Shown: positions 25,659-34,056 of the stretch, piece by piece
Layout of the letters: every line of letters begins with the position of its first letter
Numbering within the stretch: position 1 is the first letter of the stretch
Assembly (NCBI GenBank): GCA_041392505.1
Contig: JAWKLX010000030.1
Coordinates: forward strand, 1 to 64,000
DNA from: UBA6168 sp041392505
Lineage (GTDB): Bacteria > Bacteroidota > Bacteroidia > Chitinophagales > Saprospiraceae
DNA: 64,000 nt
Reading direction: 5' to 3'
The notes under the pieces: model-generated
The model's input: only the letters and a program-made list of their open reading frames with translations
What the model was told of the DNA's origin: nothing
Database searches by the model: none
Program-made: the position numbers and the translations under genes

Positions 25659-26726
25659 TTGATCCAAGACCCACTCATACGAATATTGCTGGCGCCTATT
25701 TCCTTTCTCTATGGGGTGGGGGTGAGTATCCGAGATTTCTTTTACCGGAAGCGGTTGTTGTTGAGTTTCAAATTTGATGTACCCGTTATTTCAGTTGGAA
25801 ATCTTTCCGTTGGGGGGGCTGGTAAAACCCCGCATATTGAATATTTAATTCGTCTATTAAAACCCTATCTCAACGTGGCTACCTTGAGCCGGGGCTATCG
25901 GCGAAAGACAGTAGGTTACCGCATCGTTGAAGTGAATAATAGGGTAGAGGAGGTTGGCGATGAGCCACTTATGTTCAAAAGAAAATACCCGGATGTTTTT
26001 GTGACGGTCAATGAACAGCGGGCGCTTGGCATTTCCCAAATCGTACAAAACAGGCCGGATACGCAGGCCATTTTGCTCGACGATGCCTTCCAACACCGGG
26101 CCGTGCAGCCGGGCCTCAATATTTTACTGACTGAGTTCAACCATCCTTTTACACGAGATTATCTGCTTCCGTCGGGGCGCTTGCGGGAATGGCGAAGTTC
26201 CTATCATCGGGCTGATATTATAATTGTTTCCAAATGCCCCGAAGACCTGACAGAGGAGGAAAAAAACAAGATGACATTCGAGATCAACCCCTACCCGCAC
26301 CAACAGATTTATTTTTCCAGTTACCGTTATTTACGACCCTATTATATCCTGAATCCCCGGTACCAACTTGATTTGACAGAAGAGATGTCGGTGCTGATGG
26401 TCTGCGCCATTGCAGGTACAGAATATATGCAAGACTACTTGGAATCAAAAGTAGGGGCAGTACGGGTGAAGGCTTTTACCGATCACCATTTGTTTGAAGA
26501 AACAGATTTGGAAGAAATTTGGAAAATGTTCGAAGCTATGCCCGGCAACAAAAAACTCATCGTCACCACAGAAAAGGACGCCATGCGATTGGCCGCCCAT
26601 CGGGAATGGCTGATGGAGAAAAAGATACCAATGGTCGTGCTACCCGTGGAAGTGTATTTTCACTTTGACGGACAAGAAAAATTTGATGCTGAGGTGAAGC
26701 AGTTTTTATTAGATTTTAAGGTATAA
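25659..26726 (+). CDS. lpxK: Tetraacyldisaccharide 4'-kinase
   Basis: It phosphorylates the 4' position of the lipid A disaccharide precursor at the inner membrane. The 355-residue protein has an N-terminal membrane helix (IRILLAPISFLYGVGVSIR) and the LpxK Walker A region VGNLSVGGAGKTPHIEYL, followed by SRGYRRKT, DEPLMFKRKYP and LLDDAFQHRAVQPGLNILL, all typical. The C-terminal FTDHHLFEETDLEEI and VTTEKDAMRL are also family motifs. The only plausible start is TTG at 25659, because an in-frame stop lies just upstream and there is no early ATG. The gene is divergent from a BamA-like gene, consistent with shared outer-membrane context. Confidence 0.95.
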   Translation: MIQDPLIRILLAPISFLYGVGVSIRDFFYRKRLLLSFKFDVPVISVGNLSVGGAGKTPHIEYLIRLLKPYLNVATLSRGYRRKTVGYRIVEVNNRVEEVGDEPLMFKRKYPDVFVTVNEQRALGISQIVQNRPDTQAILLDDAFQHRAVQPGLNILLTEFNHPFTRDYLLPSGRLREWRSSYHRADIIIVSKCPEDLTEEEKNKMTFEINPYPHQQIYFSSYRYLRPYYILNPRYQLDLTEEMSVLMVCAIAGTEYMQDYLESKVGAVRVKAFTDHHLFEETDLEEIWKMFEAMPGNKKLIVTTEKDAMRLAAHREWLMEKKIPMVVLPVEVYFHFDGQEKFDAEVKQFLLDFKV

Positions 26727-26745
26727 AAAATGATGTGAGTTCTAT

Positions 26746-27633
26746 TCAAAGTGACTTGTGGTTAGTGTTTTGTTTATTTCCTCCTTTCGGTAGTTCTTTT
26801 TTGATCTTTCTAACAAATGAAATAGAGACTTCCAATAAATCAGCGATTTGCTCGTCCGTGAATTTTTTAGTGGCTAAAATTTTTTGAATTGTTTCTATTT
26901 TGTTTTTTTCGATACCTTTTTCGATACCTTTTTCGATACCTTTTTCGATACCTTCTTCGATACCTTCCTCTTTTCCCTGTTTGAACCTGACATCAGATTT
27001 TAAATCATAGACTATTGGCATGGCGTTGATAGTTTTAACAGTTAATTGTTGCAAATTACGCAACTTGGAAAGAATTTCCAATTGGTACAAGTACTTATCT
27101 AAACCAATTTTATTCCCCTTGAGTTTTGTGAGTTTATTCAATATTTCTCGAATCATGACCTCAGCACGTTCACCTTCAAAGTCGCTCAATACTGTTAGTA
27201 CAATAAGTTCTGGAATACTACTTTCTAAAAATATTTTATAAGAAAACTCACGAAGGTTGATGACCGTAAAGAGGTGTTTGCAGTTATCATGCGATGTTTG
27301 GAACGGCATTTTGGGCTTTTTCTTTCTACCTACATAAATGACAAACTGTTTCACAGGTACATCAAATTCAAAATAGATCATACCATAAGTCATCAACATC
27401 CACTTAGTCAGGTTTTCGTCCTTAACGTGAAATTCAATATGAAGAACACAATCTTTAGATGGGTCATCAAACACCAATTTTTTAAGGAAGTCACCTTCCC
27501 GTTCCCAGGTCGTTTGGATTTTATCCTTGAGTTCAATTGTTTTTGCCATCTCTACATGTAGGATGTTTTTTGCAAAAACCTCAAGCATTACTTCTATATC
27601 TTCTTTGAAGATTCGGTCGAAAATATTACCCAT
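26746..27633 (-). CDS. Rpn-family (PD-(D/E)xK) nuclease-like protein with coding tandem repeat
   Basis: A 295-residue member of the Rpn/YhgA-like group, once called putative transposases and now known as DNases with roles in recombination and phage defence. The nuclease core is seen around CVLHIEFHVKDE (E-x-H in place of the usual ExQ) with the preceding FDDPSKD aspartate. Residues 222-243 consist of EGIEKG-type repeats encoded by tandem 12-bp units (26905-26972, TTTTTCGATACC on the plus strand). A C-terminal helix-turn-helix-like segment follows (FTDEQIADLLEVSISFVRKIKK). An internal ATG at Met205 could give a 91-residue C-terminal product, like the intragenic antitoxins described for Rpn proteins. 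Function here is inferred from the family. Confidence 0.85.
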   Translation of the reverse strand: MGNIFDRIFKEDIEVMLEVFAKNILHVEMAKTIELKDKIQTTWEREGDFLKKLVFDDPSKDCVLHIEFHVKDENLTKWMLMTYGMIYFEFDVPVKQFVIYVGRKKKPKMPFQTSHDNCKHLFTVINLREFSYKIFLESSIPELIVLTVLSDFEGERAEVMIREILNKLTKLKGNKIGLDKYLYQLEILSKLRNLQQLTVKTINAMPIVYDLKSDVRFKQGKEEGIEEGIEKGIEKGIEKGIEKNKIETIQKILATKKFTDEQIADLLEVSISFVRKIKKELPKGGNKQNTNHKSL

Positions 27634-27719
27634 CGGAAACGTTTTTGGGCAAGTTCTAAAAATTACCCCAAATCCAATAAGCTGATTTTCAATATTTTAA
27701 TTTCAAATAAATCTTGTTT

Positions 27720-29024
27720 TCATACTCTTGGTTTAAAATCATCCCATTCCTTCACTTTCGGTTCTCCCAATTTATCAATGCTTTTGGCCACCAGCATGGC
27801 CACTGTCGAATCGCTCGTAATATTGGTTACCGTCCGCAGCATATCGAGTGGTCGGTCAATGGCAAATATCAATGCCAAACCTGCCTCGGGTATACCTGCT
27901 TGCCCCAAAATAATCACCAACATCACCATGCCTGCACTTGGCACCGCTGCCGTTCCAATCGAGGCTAAAGTAGCAGTCAGAACGATCCCCAACTGGGCAG
28001 AAAGAGACAAATCCATATTGAATGCCTGTGCGATAAAAACCGCTGCAACTCCTTGGTAAAGTGCCGTACCATCCATGTTGATCGTGGCGCCAATGGGCAA
28101 CACGAAACTGGCCACTTCTTCGTCCACGCCCAAATGTTCTTCCACCCGTTCCATCGTGACGGGCAGCGTAGCCGCACTGCTGCTGGTACTGAATGCGACT
28201 AATTGGGCTGGAGAAATGCCATTGAAAAAGAAGCTGAAACTTTTGCCAGTAAACACTTTAACCAGCGTTGGATAGAACACCGCTGTCATCAAGCCAAGAC
28301 CAAGCACCACACTGGCGGCGTACCAAAGCAAAGCGAGGAAAACCGTTTTATTGGGCAATTCGACCACCAACGATGCCATCAGTGCAAACACCCCATAAGG
28401 TGCCCCCAGCATGATGAGGTCGATCATTTTCAAAATAACTTCGTTCAGCCCATCGAAAAAAGCTTTCACGGGCTCCGACTTGTCGGGCGGGATCAGAATC
28501 ATCCCAATGCCAAAAAATAGCACGAAGAATATGACCTGCAACATATTGCCATTGCCCGAGGCGGCAGCAAAAATATTACTGGGCACCAGGTCAATGAGTG
28601 GCTGGAGTGGGCCGGTATTTTTTTGCTCTTCCGCAGCAGCGATTTTACCTGCGGCATCCCCGCCAAATTTTTCCATCATTTCGACACGGGTCGCTTCATC
28701 AATAGTTTTGCCGGGACTTACAATGTTGACGATCAGCAATCCAACCGACACGGCAATCATCGTCGTAACCAAGTAAATGCCGATGGTGCGGCCACCCATT
28801 TTCGAGAGTTTGGAAATGTCCTTTAAATCAGAAACGCCCTTGATCAGCGAAGCCACGATCAGTGGTAAGGCGATGAGTTTCAACAGGTTGATGAAGATGG
28901 TGCCAAAGGGCTTGATCCAGTCGATGGTCATTTTTATCCAGCCAAACTGGACTGCCAAAGCACCAAAGAGGATGCCGGCTACCATGCCTATGATGATCTT
29001 CCAATGCAGTGCGAGGTTTTTCAT
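27720..29024 (-). CDS. Dicarboxylate/amino acid:cation symporter (DAACS family)
   Basis: A GltP/DctA-like secondary transporter of 434 residues that takes up glutamate, aspartate or C4-dicarboxylates with protons or sodium. The serine-rich re-entrant loop FSTSSSAATLPVT, the conserved LPIGATINMDGTALYQGVAAVF (TM7) and the second loop with GTAAVPSAGMVML are all present, followed by AIDRPLDMLRTVTNITSD, which holds the substrate-binding aspartate and arginine region. The N-terminus HWKIIIGMVAGILFG is typical. The choice between glutamate and dicarboxylates cannot be made safely. A small hairpin lies just upstream of the gene. Confidence 0.95.
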   Translation of the reverse strand: MKNLALHWKIIIGMVAGILFGALAVQFGWIKMTIDWIKPFGTIFINLLKLIALPLIVASLIKGVSDLKDISKLSKMGGRTIGIYLVTTMIAVSVGLLIVNIVSPGKTIDEATRVEMMEKFGGDAAGKIAAAEEQKNTGPLQPLIDLVPSNIFAAASGNGNMLQVIFFVLFFGIGMILIPPDKSEPVKAFFDGLNEVILKMIDLIMLGAPYGVFALMASLVVELPNKTVFLALLWYAASVVLGLGLMTAVFYPTLVKVFTGKSFSFFFNGISPAQLVAFSTSSSAATLPVTMERVEEHLGVDEEVASFVLPIGATINMDGTALYQGVAAVFIAQAFNMDLSLSAQLGIVLTATLASIGTAAVPSAGMVMLVIILGQAGIPEAGLALIFAIDRPLDMLRTVTNITSDSTVAMLVAKSIDKLGEPKVKEWDDFKPRV

Positions 29025-29037
29025 ATTACGAAGTGTG

Positions 29038-29071
29038 ACACCTGATAGTTTTTTAAAAACCTAACAGGTGT
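29038..29071. repeat. ACACCTG hairpin upstream of the DAACS gene
   Basis: ACACCTG (29038-29044) pairs with CAGGTGT (29065-29071), with an inner A/T palindrome TTTTTTAAAAA. A related hairpin, ACACCTTTC/GAAAGGTG, lies at about 61225-61243, and GACACCTTTC occurs at 1142-1151. It lies in the leader or promoter region of the transporter gene; function is unknown. Confidence 0.5.
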
Positions 29072-29113
29072 TATTTTAAAAAGCGCAAGAAAAGGAAAAT
29101 TTTGGAGACGCCG

Positions 29114-29338
29114 TTATTTAGTGGAGACATAAAGAAACCCAGCAATGCAGGCGCCAATCACCAACAATTCCAGCAAGTTGCCTAAAAACTTGCTTCCCAC
29201 CCGAACATTGATAATGGCTAACAAAGAAGCGATGAACCCAAGTCCCGACATCACGAGGATGATCCCTCCGCTGGCGCCCGCCACTTCGAAGGCATCCTGC
29301 GCCTTACTTATTTTGGGAAAAATATGGTTCTTTGACAA
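29114..29338 (-). pseudogene. 3' half of a membrane-protein gene split by a MITE insertion
   Basis: The frame encodes two membrane segments (GIILVMSGLGFIASLLAIINV and LLELLVIGACIAGFLYVS). Its first codons (SKNH, from a TTG) come from the terminal repeat of the inserted element; the original coding sequence resumes at about 29325. Removing the 194-bp element and one 8-bp target duplication joins this frame in phase with the 113-residue frame upstream, giving one protein of about 169 residues with about five helices: LYIF continues into PKISKAQDAFEV. Whether this half is still translated, from the TTG supplied by the element or an internal start, is unknown. The family of the intact protein was not recognised. 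Confidence 0.8.
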
Positions 29339-29519
29339 ATCCCGTGGAGCAGAAAAAACAAGGAAAGAGGGAGGTGAAAAAATAAAAAATTTTCAATTTT
29401 TTATTTTTTCACCTCCCTTCTCTATCAGGGTTTTAGCTGAGTGGAAAATTTAGAAAAAATTTTCCACTCACTTAAAACCCTGATTATTTGATCCGTTCCA
29501 CGCTATTTGTCAAAGAACC
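29326..29519. mobile_element. MITE-like 194-bp element, copy 1 (interrupts a gene)
   Basis: The ends are perfect 15-bp inverted repeats: GGTTCTTTGACAAAT at 29326-29340 and its complement at 29505-29519. The element is flanked by an identical 8-bp target duplication AAAAATAT (29318-29325 and 29520-29527). Inside are two long hairpins (29369-29417 and 29426-29482). There is no ORF, so it must depend on a transposase encoded elsewhere. A second copy of 195 bp lies in opposite orientation at 54612-54806. Comparing the copies shows at least three compensated base-pair changes in the hairpins, so the structure has been conserved. Confidence 0.88.
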
Positions 29520-29825
29520 AAAAATATAAAGGAAGGCAGTGAAAAGCGCCGACCCCAAAGCAGCCGTTGCAACGCCCGAAAGCAATAAGGTGAAAAATGG
29601 GGTACTCCTTTTATGTCTATTAATGGTACGGACTGCGCTGCCCACAGTGATCCACATGACGAACAGCATCAGCCCAATGATTACCTTGCCGGAAAAATTG
29701 CCTAGCAGACTTGCCAGTTTGTCTTCCAAAAAGTAAAGAACGATGAACAAGGCGGCGAGGATGATACCCGACATCAAAATAGTGGTCGAGGCGATTTTTT
29801 TCTTGTCGGTGGTGGTGTTGGCCAT
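29484..29825 (-). pseudogene. 5' half of a membrane-protein gene split by a MITE insertion
   Basis: A frame of 113 residues with three membrane segments (TTILMSGIILAALFIVLYFL, VIIGLMLFVMWITVGSAV and the FFTLLLSG to TAFLYIF stretch). The last ten residues, SLTNSVERIK, and the stop codon come from the inserted element, whose other copy would encode SLTNGVEWIK in the same place. The original gene continued into the frame ending at 29114. The truncated product may still be made and inserted in the membrane. The start ATG at 29825 is plausible. The protein family is not recognised; it resembles generic small membrane proteins. Confidence 0.8.
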
Positions 29826-29856
29826 TATTGATCAGTCTTGTTTTTGTATTTTTAGA

Positions 29857-29899
29857 CAAAAAAAAACGGGATGAATGGCTTCACCCCGTTTTTTGTTTT
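29857..29899 (-). terminator. Intrinsic terminator after the small HTH protein gene
   Basis: The stem ACGGGGTGAA/TTCATCCCGT (minus strand, one G-U pair, loop GCCA) is flanked by runs of A and followed by a long T-run. It separates the small HTH gene from the split membrane-protein gene. Confidence 0.88.
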
Positions 29900-29909
29900 T
29901 TTGTCAGTA

Positions 29910-30176
29910 TCAGTTAGCACTGGGTTGATGTGTGTGTGTTTCAGAGATGATTTTTTTAGCTAGGTCAATAATTCTGGTGTCTTCAATTTGAACGATCCCG
30001 CCATCGGGGCCCGGCTGTACGGCGATGTCAGCAATATCCCCAGATTCATATTTTTTTGCCCCAAAATAATTACGAACAGTTTGCTCTTCTATTTGCAATT
30101 CTGTGGCAATCCGGGCAATGCTACCAGTTGGCAGGCTGTGCTTGATGTTTCTTAACTCTTTGAAGGTAATGTACAT
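29910..30176 (-). CDS. Small helix-turn-helix DNA-binding protein
   Basis: An 88-residue protein whose first half looks like a helix-turn-helix: GSIARIATELQIEEQTVRNYFG, where a short helix, turn and recognition helix can be seen, as in proteins that test for an operator before acting. The second half has a Gly/Pro-rich linker (VQPGPDGGIVQIED) and a helix (TRIIDLAKKIISE). The gene is followed by its own terminator. No signal or membrane segment is present. It may be a conserved Bacteroidota DNA-binding protein; the target is unknown and the assignment rests on the pattern alone. Confidence 0.65.
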   Translation of the reverse strand: MYITFKELRNIKHSLPTGSIARIATELQIEEQTVRNYFGAKKYESGDIADIAVQPGPDGGIVQIEDTRIIDLAKKIISETHTHQPSAN

Positions 30177-30576
30177 AATAGGTCAGATTTTAATGGTAAC
30201 CGCATCAACTGTTGGGCTTAATTTTGTTCCGAAGTGTGGGAGGGATGAGATAAAATTGATAAAAAAAAAGACCGGAACATTCGCCAAAAGCCCAATACCC
30301 AATCGGCTACTTTTGTTAAGAAATTCACTTGTTAAGAACTTTTTTTGATAACGGAAAGGTATAGTTTTTTTAAAAAATTGGCAAAGATTAGTTTAACTTT
30401 TTTTTGATTCAAATAGGATCGTTTTTTATATCAAAGCTTTTGCCACCTATAATTTGGTTGTGTGCATTTCCATGTAAAACACTGATAATCTGTGAGCAAT
30501 GTTTCTTTTGATAATAACTACTGTAACGGGGCAAGGAATCTTTGCTGTGTTAAATTAATTTAGGCTGCGTGGTTAC
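30177..30576. other. AT-rich gap of 400 bp without a gene
   Basis: No ORF of convincing composition is present. Two isolated plus-strand matches to the -7 box (TAATTTTG near 30216 and TACTTTTG near 30310) lack a clear -33 partner and have no gene downstream. Long A and T runs make chance matches likely. No repeat or RNA structure was recognised. Confidence 0.4.
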
Positions 30577-33500
30577 TCACAGGAAAAACTCCTCAATCAC
30601 CTTTTTGAAATAGTCATCCAGCACCCCTCGATAGTATTCGGCGAGGTCCCGTTGTTTCACTTGCACTTGCAGGTTCAGCGGCAGGTCAATAAATTCTCCC
30701 TGAAGTACTATCCGGCGGGGTTTGGGTTTTTGGTAAAACTGCTGCCGGAAGATGTTGGGCGGGGTAGGGGTGTAGGTGTTGGAAACCCCTACCTTAAAGG
30801 TATTCAGCGGTTCTTTGGAAACCAATTCCCACTGTTGGAGGCCATTTTCATGCGAAAAATAAACCGCCGATAACGGGCCGGTAAACTGAAGTTCCACTCC
30901 GTACAATTTGTCCCCGGCAAGGGGTGGTAGGAAATTCCCTTCCTGAAGCTCGTTTTCATTCACTACTCTTTTAATGTAGGGACTCTCGGTTTTAGCTGAA
31001 GTAGGCAGGTAAGGATGGTCGTCATCAATGCCCTGAAACCCTTCCCTGTACCAAATCGTTTGGGCGACCGATAGCTGGAAATCCTGGCTGGCGGCAAGTT
31101 GTAAGTAGAATTTTAAAACAGGGGAAAAATCGACACCGTAAATGGATAAATAGCATTGATTATTGTCAGGTTCGAGGAGGCTGATAATGTGGATCAGGAG
31201 CTGGCGGTATTTGGTTTCCCAAGCTTCCAAGCGGTTTTCAAAGTCAACATCGAACGGGCCTTGATCCATAGTCGCCAAGGCGATTTCGATTTCAAACTGC
31301 TTAATTTTATTGTACAGTAAGTCCGTTCTTTCTTGCATGTTCAACAGATTGGTGTACAAATTAGAGCGTTCAAGATCCTTCCAGAATTTGGTTTCGTCCA
31401 CATTTTTCTCCCCTTCCATCAAGTCCAATTCACTTTGCAAGCGCATGAACATCGGACCTTCCTGCATCATCATCATTTTTCGGCGGAGCAGGGAGGTTTG
31501 TTCGGCGAGGGTCAGTTTGTCCCACTGTTCCATGAGCAATTCGAAGGCCAATGGGTCGCTGGAGGCGTTGAGTGCGATTTCGTCATTTTCCAAAACAACC
31601 TGCACAATGAGCTGGTCGTCGTAGTCGAATTGGTTGAGCGTATAAGCCAGTGGCACGACGAGCCTTTCCCGGATCGCCCGTTGCAGGTAGCGGGCACCGT
31701 AGCGGGCGTCGTACCCCCGCTCGGCGAGGTAGTCTAGCACATCGTTTTTGATGTTCAAGTCCAAGCGCCTGAACTTGATGCCCTCCCGTTTTTTCAGCAG
31801 GCTGATTTCCCGTTCGACAACCGCCCGGACGATCTCTTTCGACAAAGGCTCAAATGCCACGACGGAATCTATTCGGTTGTACAATTCTGGTTTAAAATTT
31901 TTCTCCACCTCCCGGATAAAGTGGTCGGTCACTTCGGCGGTGTCCAATTCTTTTTTCCAACCGATCCGGTTGTTCTGCAACCTGGCGGCACCGATATTGG
32001 AGGTCATGATGATGATGGTGCTGCAAAAATTGACCAATTTGCCTTGGCTGTCCGATAAGCGCCCTTCCCCGATGATTTGCAATAAAAGGTCGTAAAAAGT
32101 CGGATCGGCTTTTTCTATTTCATCAAACAATAATACGGAAAACGGCTCTCGCCGCACCGCTGAAGTTAGCAATCCATCGTTGTAATAGCCTTGCCCCGTC
32201 AGGCGCATGATGGAAAATGGGTCGCTGTATTCGCTCATGTCAAACCTGAGCAACCGGTCCCGGCTACCAAACATAAATTCGGAAACGACCTTGGCCAATT
32301 CCGTTTTGCCAACCCCCGTCGGGCCGACAAATAAGAAGGAAGCGATGGGCTTGCCCGTTCGGGTCAAGGCCGTTTTGACCGCTGCCATGAGGTCGACGAC
32401 GGTATGAACGGCCCGTTCCTGGCCAAAGACTTTTTCATTGAAATCTTTTTTGACCGCTTCCACGTCCATCGACAAAGCGGGGTCGACCATGAACGGGGGC
32501 ATCCCCGATTCGGCGCAGTATTGGTGCAAGACGGATTGTTTGCTCACCTCGACCACTTTTTGTTCCCGATTGGGTTCCGTCTTCTTCTTGTTTTTGGCTT
32601 TTTTCTTTTTGGTAGGCGGTGTCTCACTTGAAGCCAAAAGGATGCTTTCCAAAAAACGGATCGGTTTGCCGGGCATGCCTGAGTAGGGGGAAAAGCGACG
32701 GTGCAACCGGATCACCTCATCTACGGCGTCGTCTTCAAAAACCACTTTTTTGGCGCCAGCCATGTCGTCCACTTTTTGGCGGATAATTTCTTCCAACCCT
32801 TTTTTGGGCTCTTCCAATTGGATGGTTTGGAAAAAAGAAAGGTAGTTGGGGCTACGGAGTTCGATGCGGGCCCGCTCTTCTGGCGTGCATTCCGTGATCA
32901 AAGTGATTTCGCCCCGACTGATGTAAGGCCGCAGGTATTCGGCCATGCTAACTTCATTGCCCTGATATTGGCCGACTTCAAATAGCTCAGACAGGTTTCT
33001 TACAAAAAGGAAATCGCCGCTCGACGTCAACTCCTTGACCAATTGGCTGAGGTTATCTTGCCAACCCGTTTCCATGGTCAATTCTTTGATCATCACGGAG
33101 GCAGTGGTTTCCCAAATATGGTTAGCTTCTTTTTGTTTTTTTCTGCGGTACGCCAATTCCCAAACAAGGGCTGTTTTGCCAGAACCAGAGGCGCCGACGA
33201 GCAAGATGTTTTTGGAAAAACTGCTGCTGAGGATGCGCTCCAAATGATTCATTTCTTCCTCCCGGCCGTAGGCGATGGTTTTGTTGATTTCTAACTTTGA
33301 AGCGACTTTGGGCAAGAGTTGCTGTTTTTCCTCTTTTTGCTGCTCGGCCAGTTCCGTTGGCGAATAAAAAGTGTAATTGATGGGAGTTGTTTCAAATGAA
33401 AAATTATTGAACCAAATCGCACTGATGATGTACTGGACATGGCTGAGGCGTTTTTTTGAGGTGAAATCCATTTTTACCACTTCGTGCAAACGTTCTTCCA

Positions 33501-33876
33501 GTTCCGCTTCCGTTTCGGCCATCGTTTCCAGTCCGAGGGCCGGCACAATGCCCCAAAACCGTTCTTCTACATTTTGTACAAAATAAGTGAACTCCAGTCC
33601 AAAGGCCGGGTAGCTGATCCCATCTTTGGCCGCCTGAAACTCCAGCAGGAAGGACTTTTGCGCAAATTCACCTTGCTGGATTTCATCCAAAATGCTCGAA
33701 AACTTGCCTTGGTCCAGCATTTTTTTCTGGAATTGCTCCTCGTATTTTTTTGCCAACTCGCCGATGGGCTTTTTGATATGAAGGGCATTGGCATCGGAGA
33801 GTGGGTAGGTCACGACATCCCCATCCTGCAAATGCAGTTTGAATGCATGGAAAGGGACGGTGATTTGTAGTGGCAT
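30577..33876 (-). CDS. ClpB/ClpA-like double AAA+ ATPase with degenerate first module and long C-terminal extension
   Basis: A 1099-residue cytosolic AAA+ protein. Residues 1-195 form an unrecognised N-terminal region in place of Clp N repeats. Module 1 (about 200-410) has Walker A GASGSGKTA, but the Walker B region reads LFVRNLSEL where ClpB has LFIDELHTL, and the arginine finger region reads SPNYLSFFQ instead of ALERRF, so it should bind but not hydrolyse ATP. Module 2 (about 480-720) is complete: GPTGVGKTE, VLLFDEIEKAD, IIIMTSN and the small D2 domain. About 320 residues follow with no recognised domain. A Lys-rich linker (about 422-432) separates the modules. The frame extends to 33936, but the start at 33876 (MPLQITVPF) looks better. 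Confidence 0.87.
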   Translation of the reverse strand: MPLQITVPFHAFKLHLQDGDVVTYPLSDANALHIKKPIGELAKKYEEQFQKKMLDQGKFSSILDEIQQGEFAQKSFLLEFQAAKDGISYPAFGLEFTYFVQNVEERFWGIVPALGLETMAETEAELEERLHEVVKMDFTSKKRLSHVQYIISAIWFNNFSFETTPINYTFYSPTELAEQQKEEKQQLLPKVASKLEINKTIAYGREEEMNHLERILSSSFSKNILLVGASGSGKTALVWELAYRRKKQKEANHIWETTASVMIKELTMETGWQDNLSQLVKELTSSGDFLFVRNLSELFEVGQYQGNEVSMAEYLRPYISRGEITLITECTPEERARIELRSPNYLSFFQTIQLEEPKKGLEEIIRQKVDDMAGAKKVVFEDDAVDEVIRLHRRFSPYSGMPGKPIRFLESILLASSETPPTKKKKAKNKKKTEPNREQKVVEVSKQSVLHQYCAESGMPPFMVDPALSMDVEAVKKDFNEKVFGQERAVHTVVDLMAAVKTALTRTGKPIASFLFVGPTGVGKTELAKVVSEFMFGSRDRLLRFDMSEYSDPFSIMRLTGQGYYNDGLLTSAVRREPFSVLLFDEIEKADPTFYDLLLQIIGEGRLSDSQGKLVNFCSTIIIMTSNIGAARLQNNRIGWKKELDTAEVTDHFIREVEKNFKPELYNRIDSVVAFEPLSKEIVRAVVEREISLLKKREGIKFRRLDLNIKNDVLDYLAERGYDARYGARYLQRAIRERLVVPLAYTLNQFDYDDQLIVQVVLENDEIALNASSDPLAFELLMEQWDKLTLAEQTSLLRRKMMMMQEGPMFMRLQSELDLMEGEKNVDETKFWKDLERSNLYTNLLNMQERTDLLYNKIKQFEIEIALATMDQGPFDVDFENRLEAWETKYRQLLIHIISLLEPDNNQCYLSIYGVDFSPVLKFYLQLAASQDFQLSVAQTIWYREGFQGIDDDHPYLPTSAKTESPYIKRVVNENELQEGNFLPPLAGDKLYGVELQFTGPLSAVYFSHENGLQQWELVSKEPLNTFKVGVSNTYTPTPPNIFRQQFYQKPKPRRIVLQGEFIDLPLNLQVQVKQRDLAEYYRGVLDDYFKKVIEEFFL

Positions 33877-33957
33877 GGCCGGGTTTTTTTGTAATGGAAT
33901 AAAATGCGAAATTGGCGCATTCGTAAGGAATGGCAATTTTAAGGAAATTAGATGGAT

Positions 33958-34056
33958 TCATTGATTCATTGATTCATGGTTTCATGGTTTCATTGTTTCA
34001 TTGATTCATTGTAAGACGAGAACCATGAAACCATGAATCAGTGAAACTGTGAAACC
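33958..34056. repeat. Intergenic TTCATGG/GATTCATT repeat array with inverted arms
   Basis: Tandem units of GATTCATT and TTTCATGG are followed by their complements. The best arms are 33972-33989 and 34021-34038, an exact 18-bp pair. The array runs right up to the yihY start codon, whose ATG sits in the last ACCATGAA unit. It lies between divergent genes. Confidence 0.8.

Noticed and set aside
26905..26972. Tandem repeat that could be taken for a CRISPR array
   Set aside because: 12-bp units without spacers, in frame within an Rpn-family coding sequence.
29326..29519. Element taken as a simple terminator pair between two genes
   Set aside because: Terminal inverted repeats, an exact 8-bp duplication, a second copy elsewhere and in-phase rejoining of the split frame all indicate an insertion.
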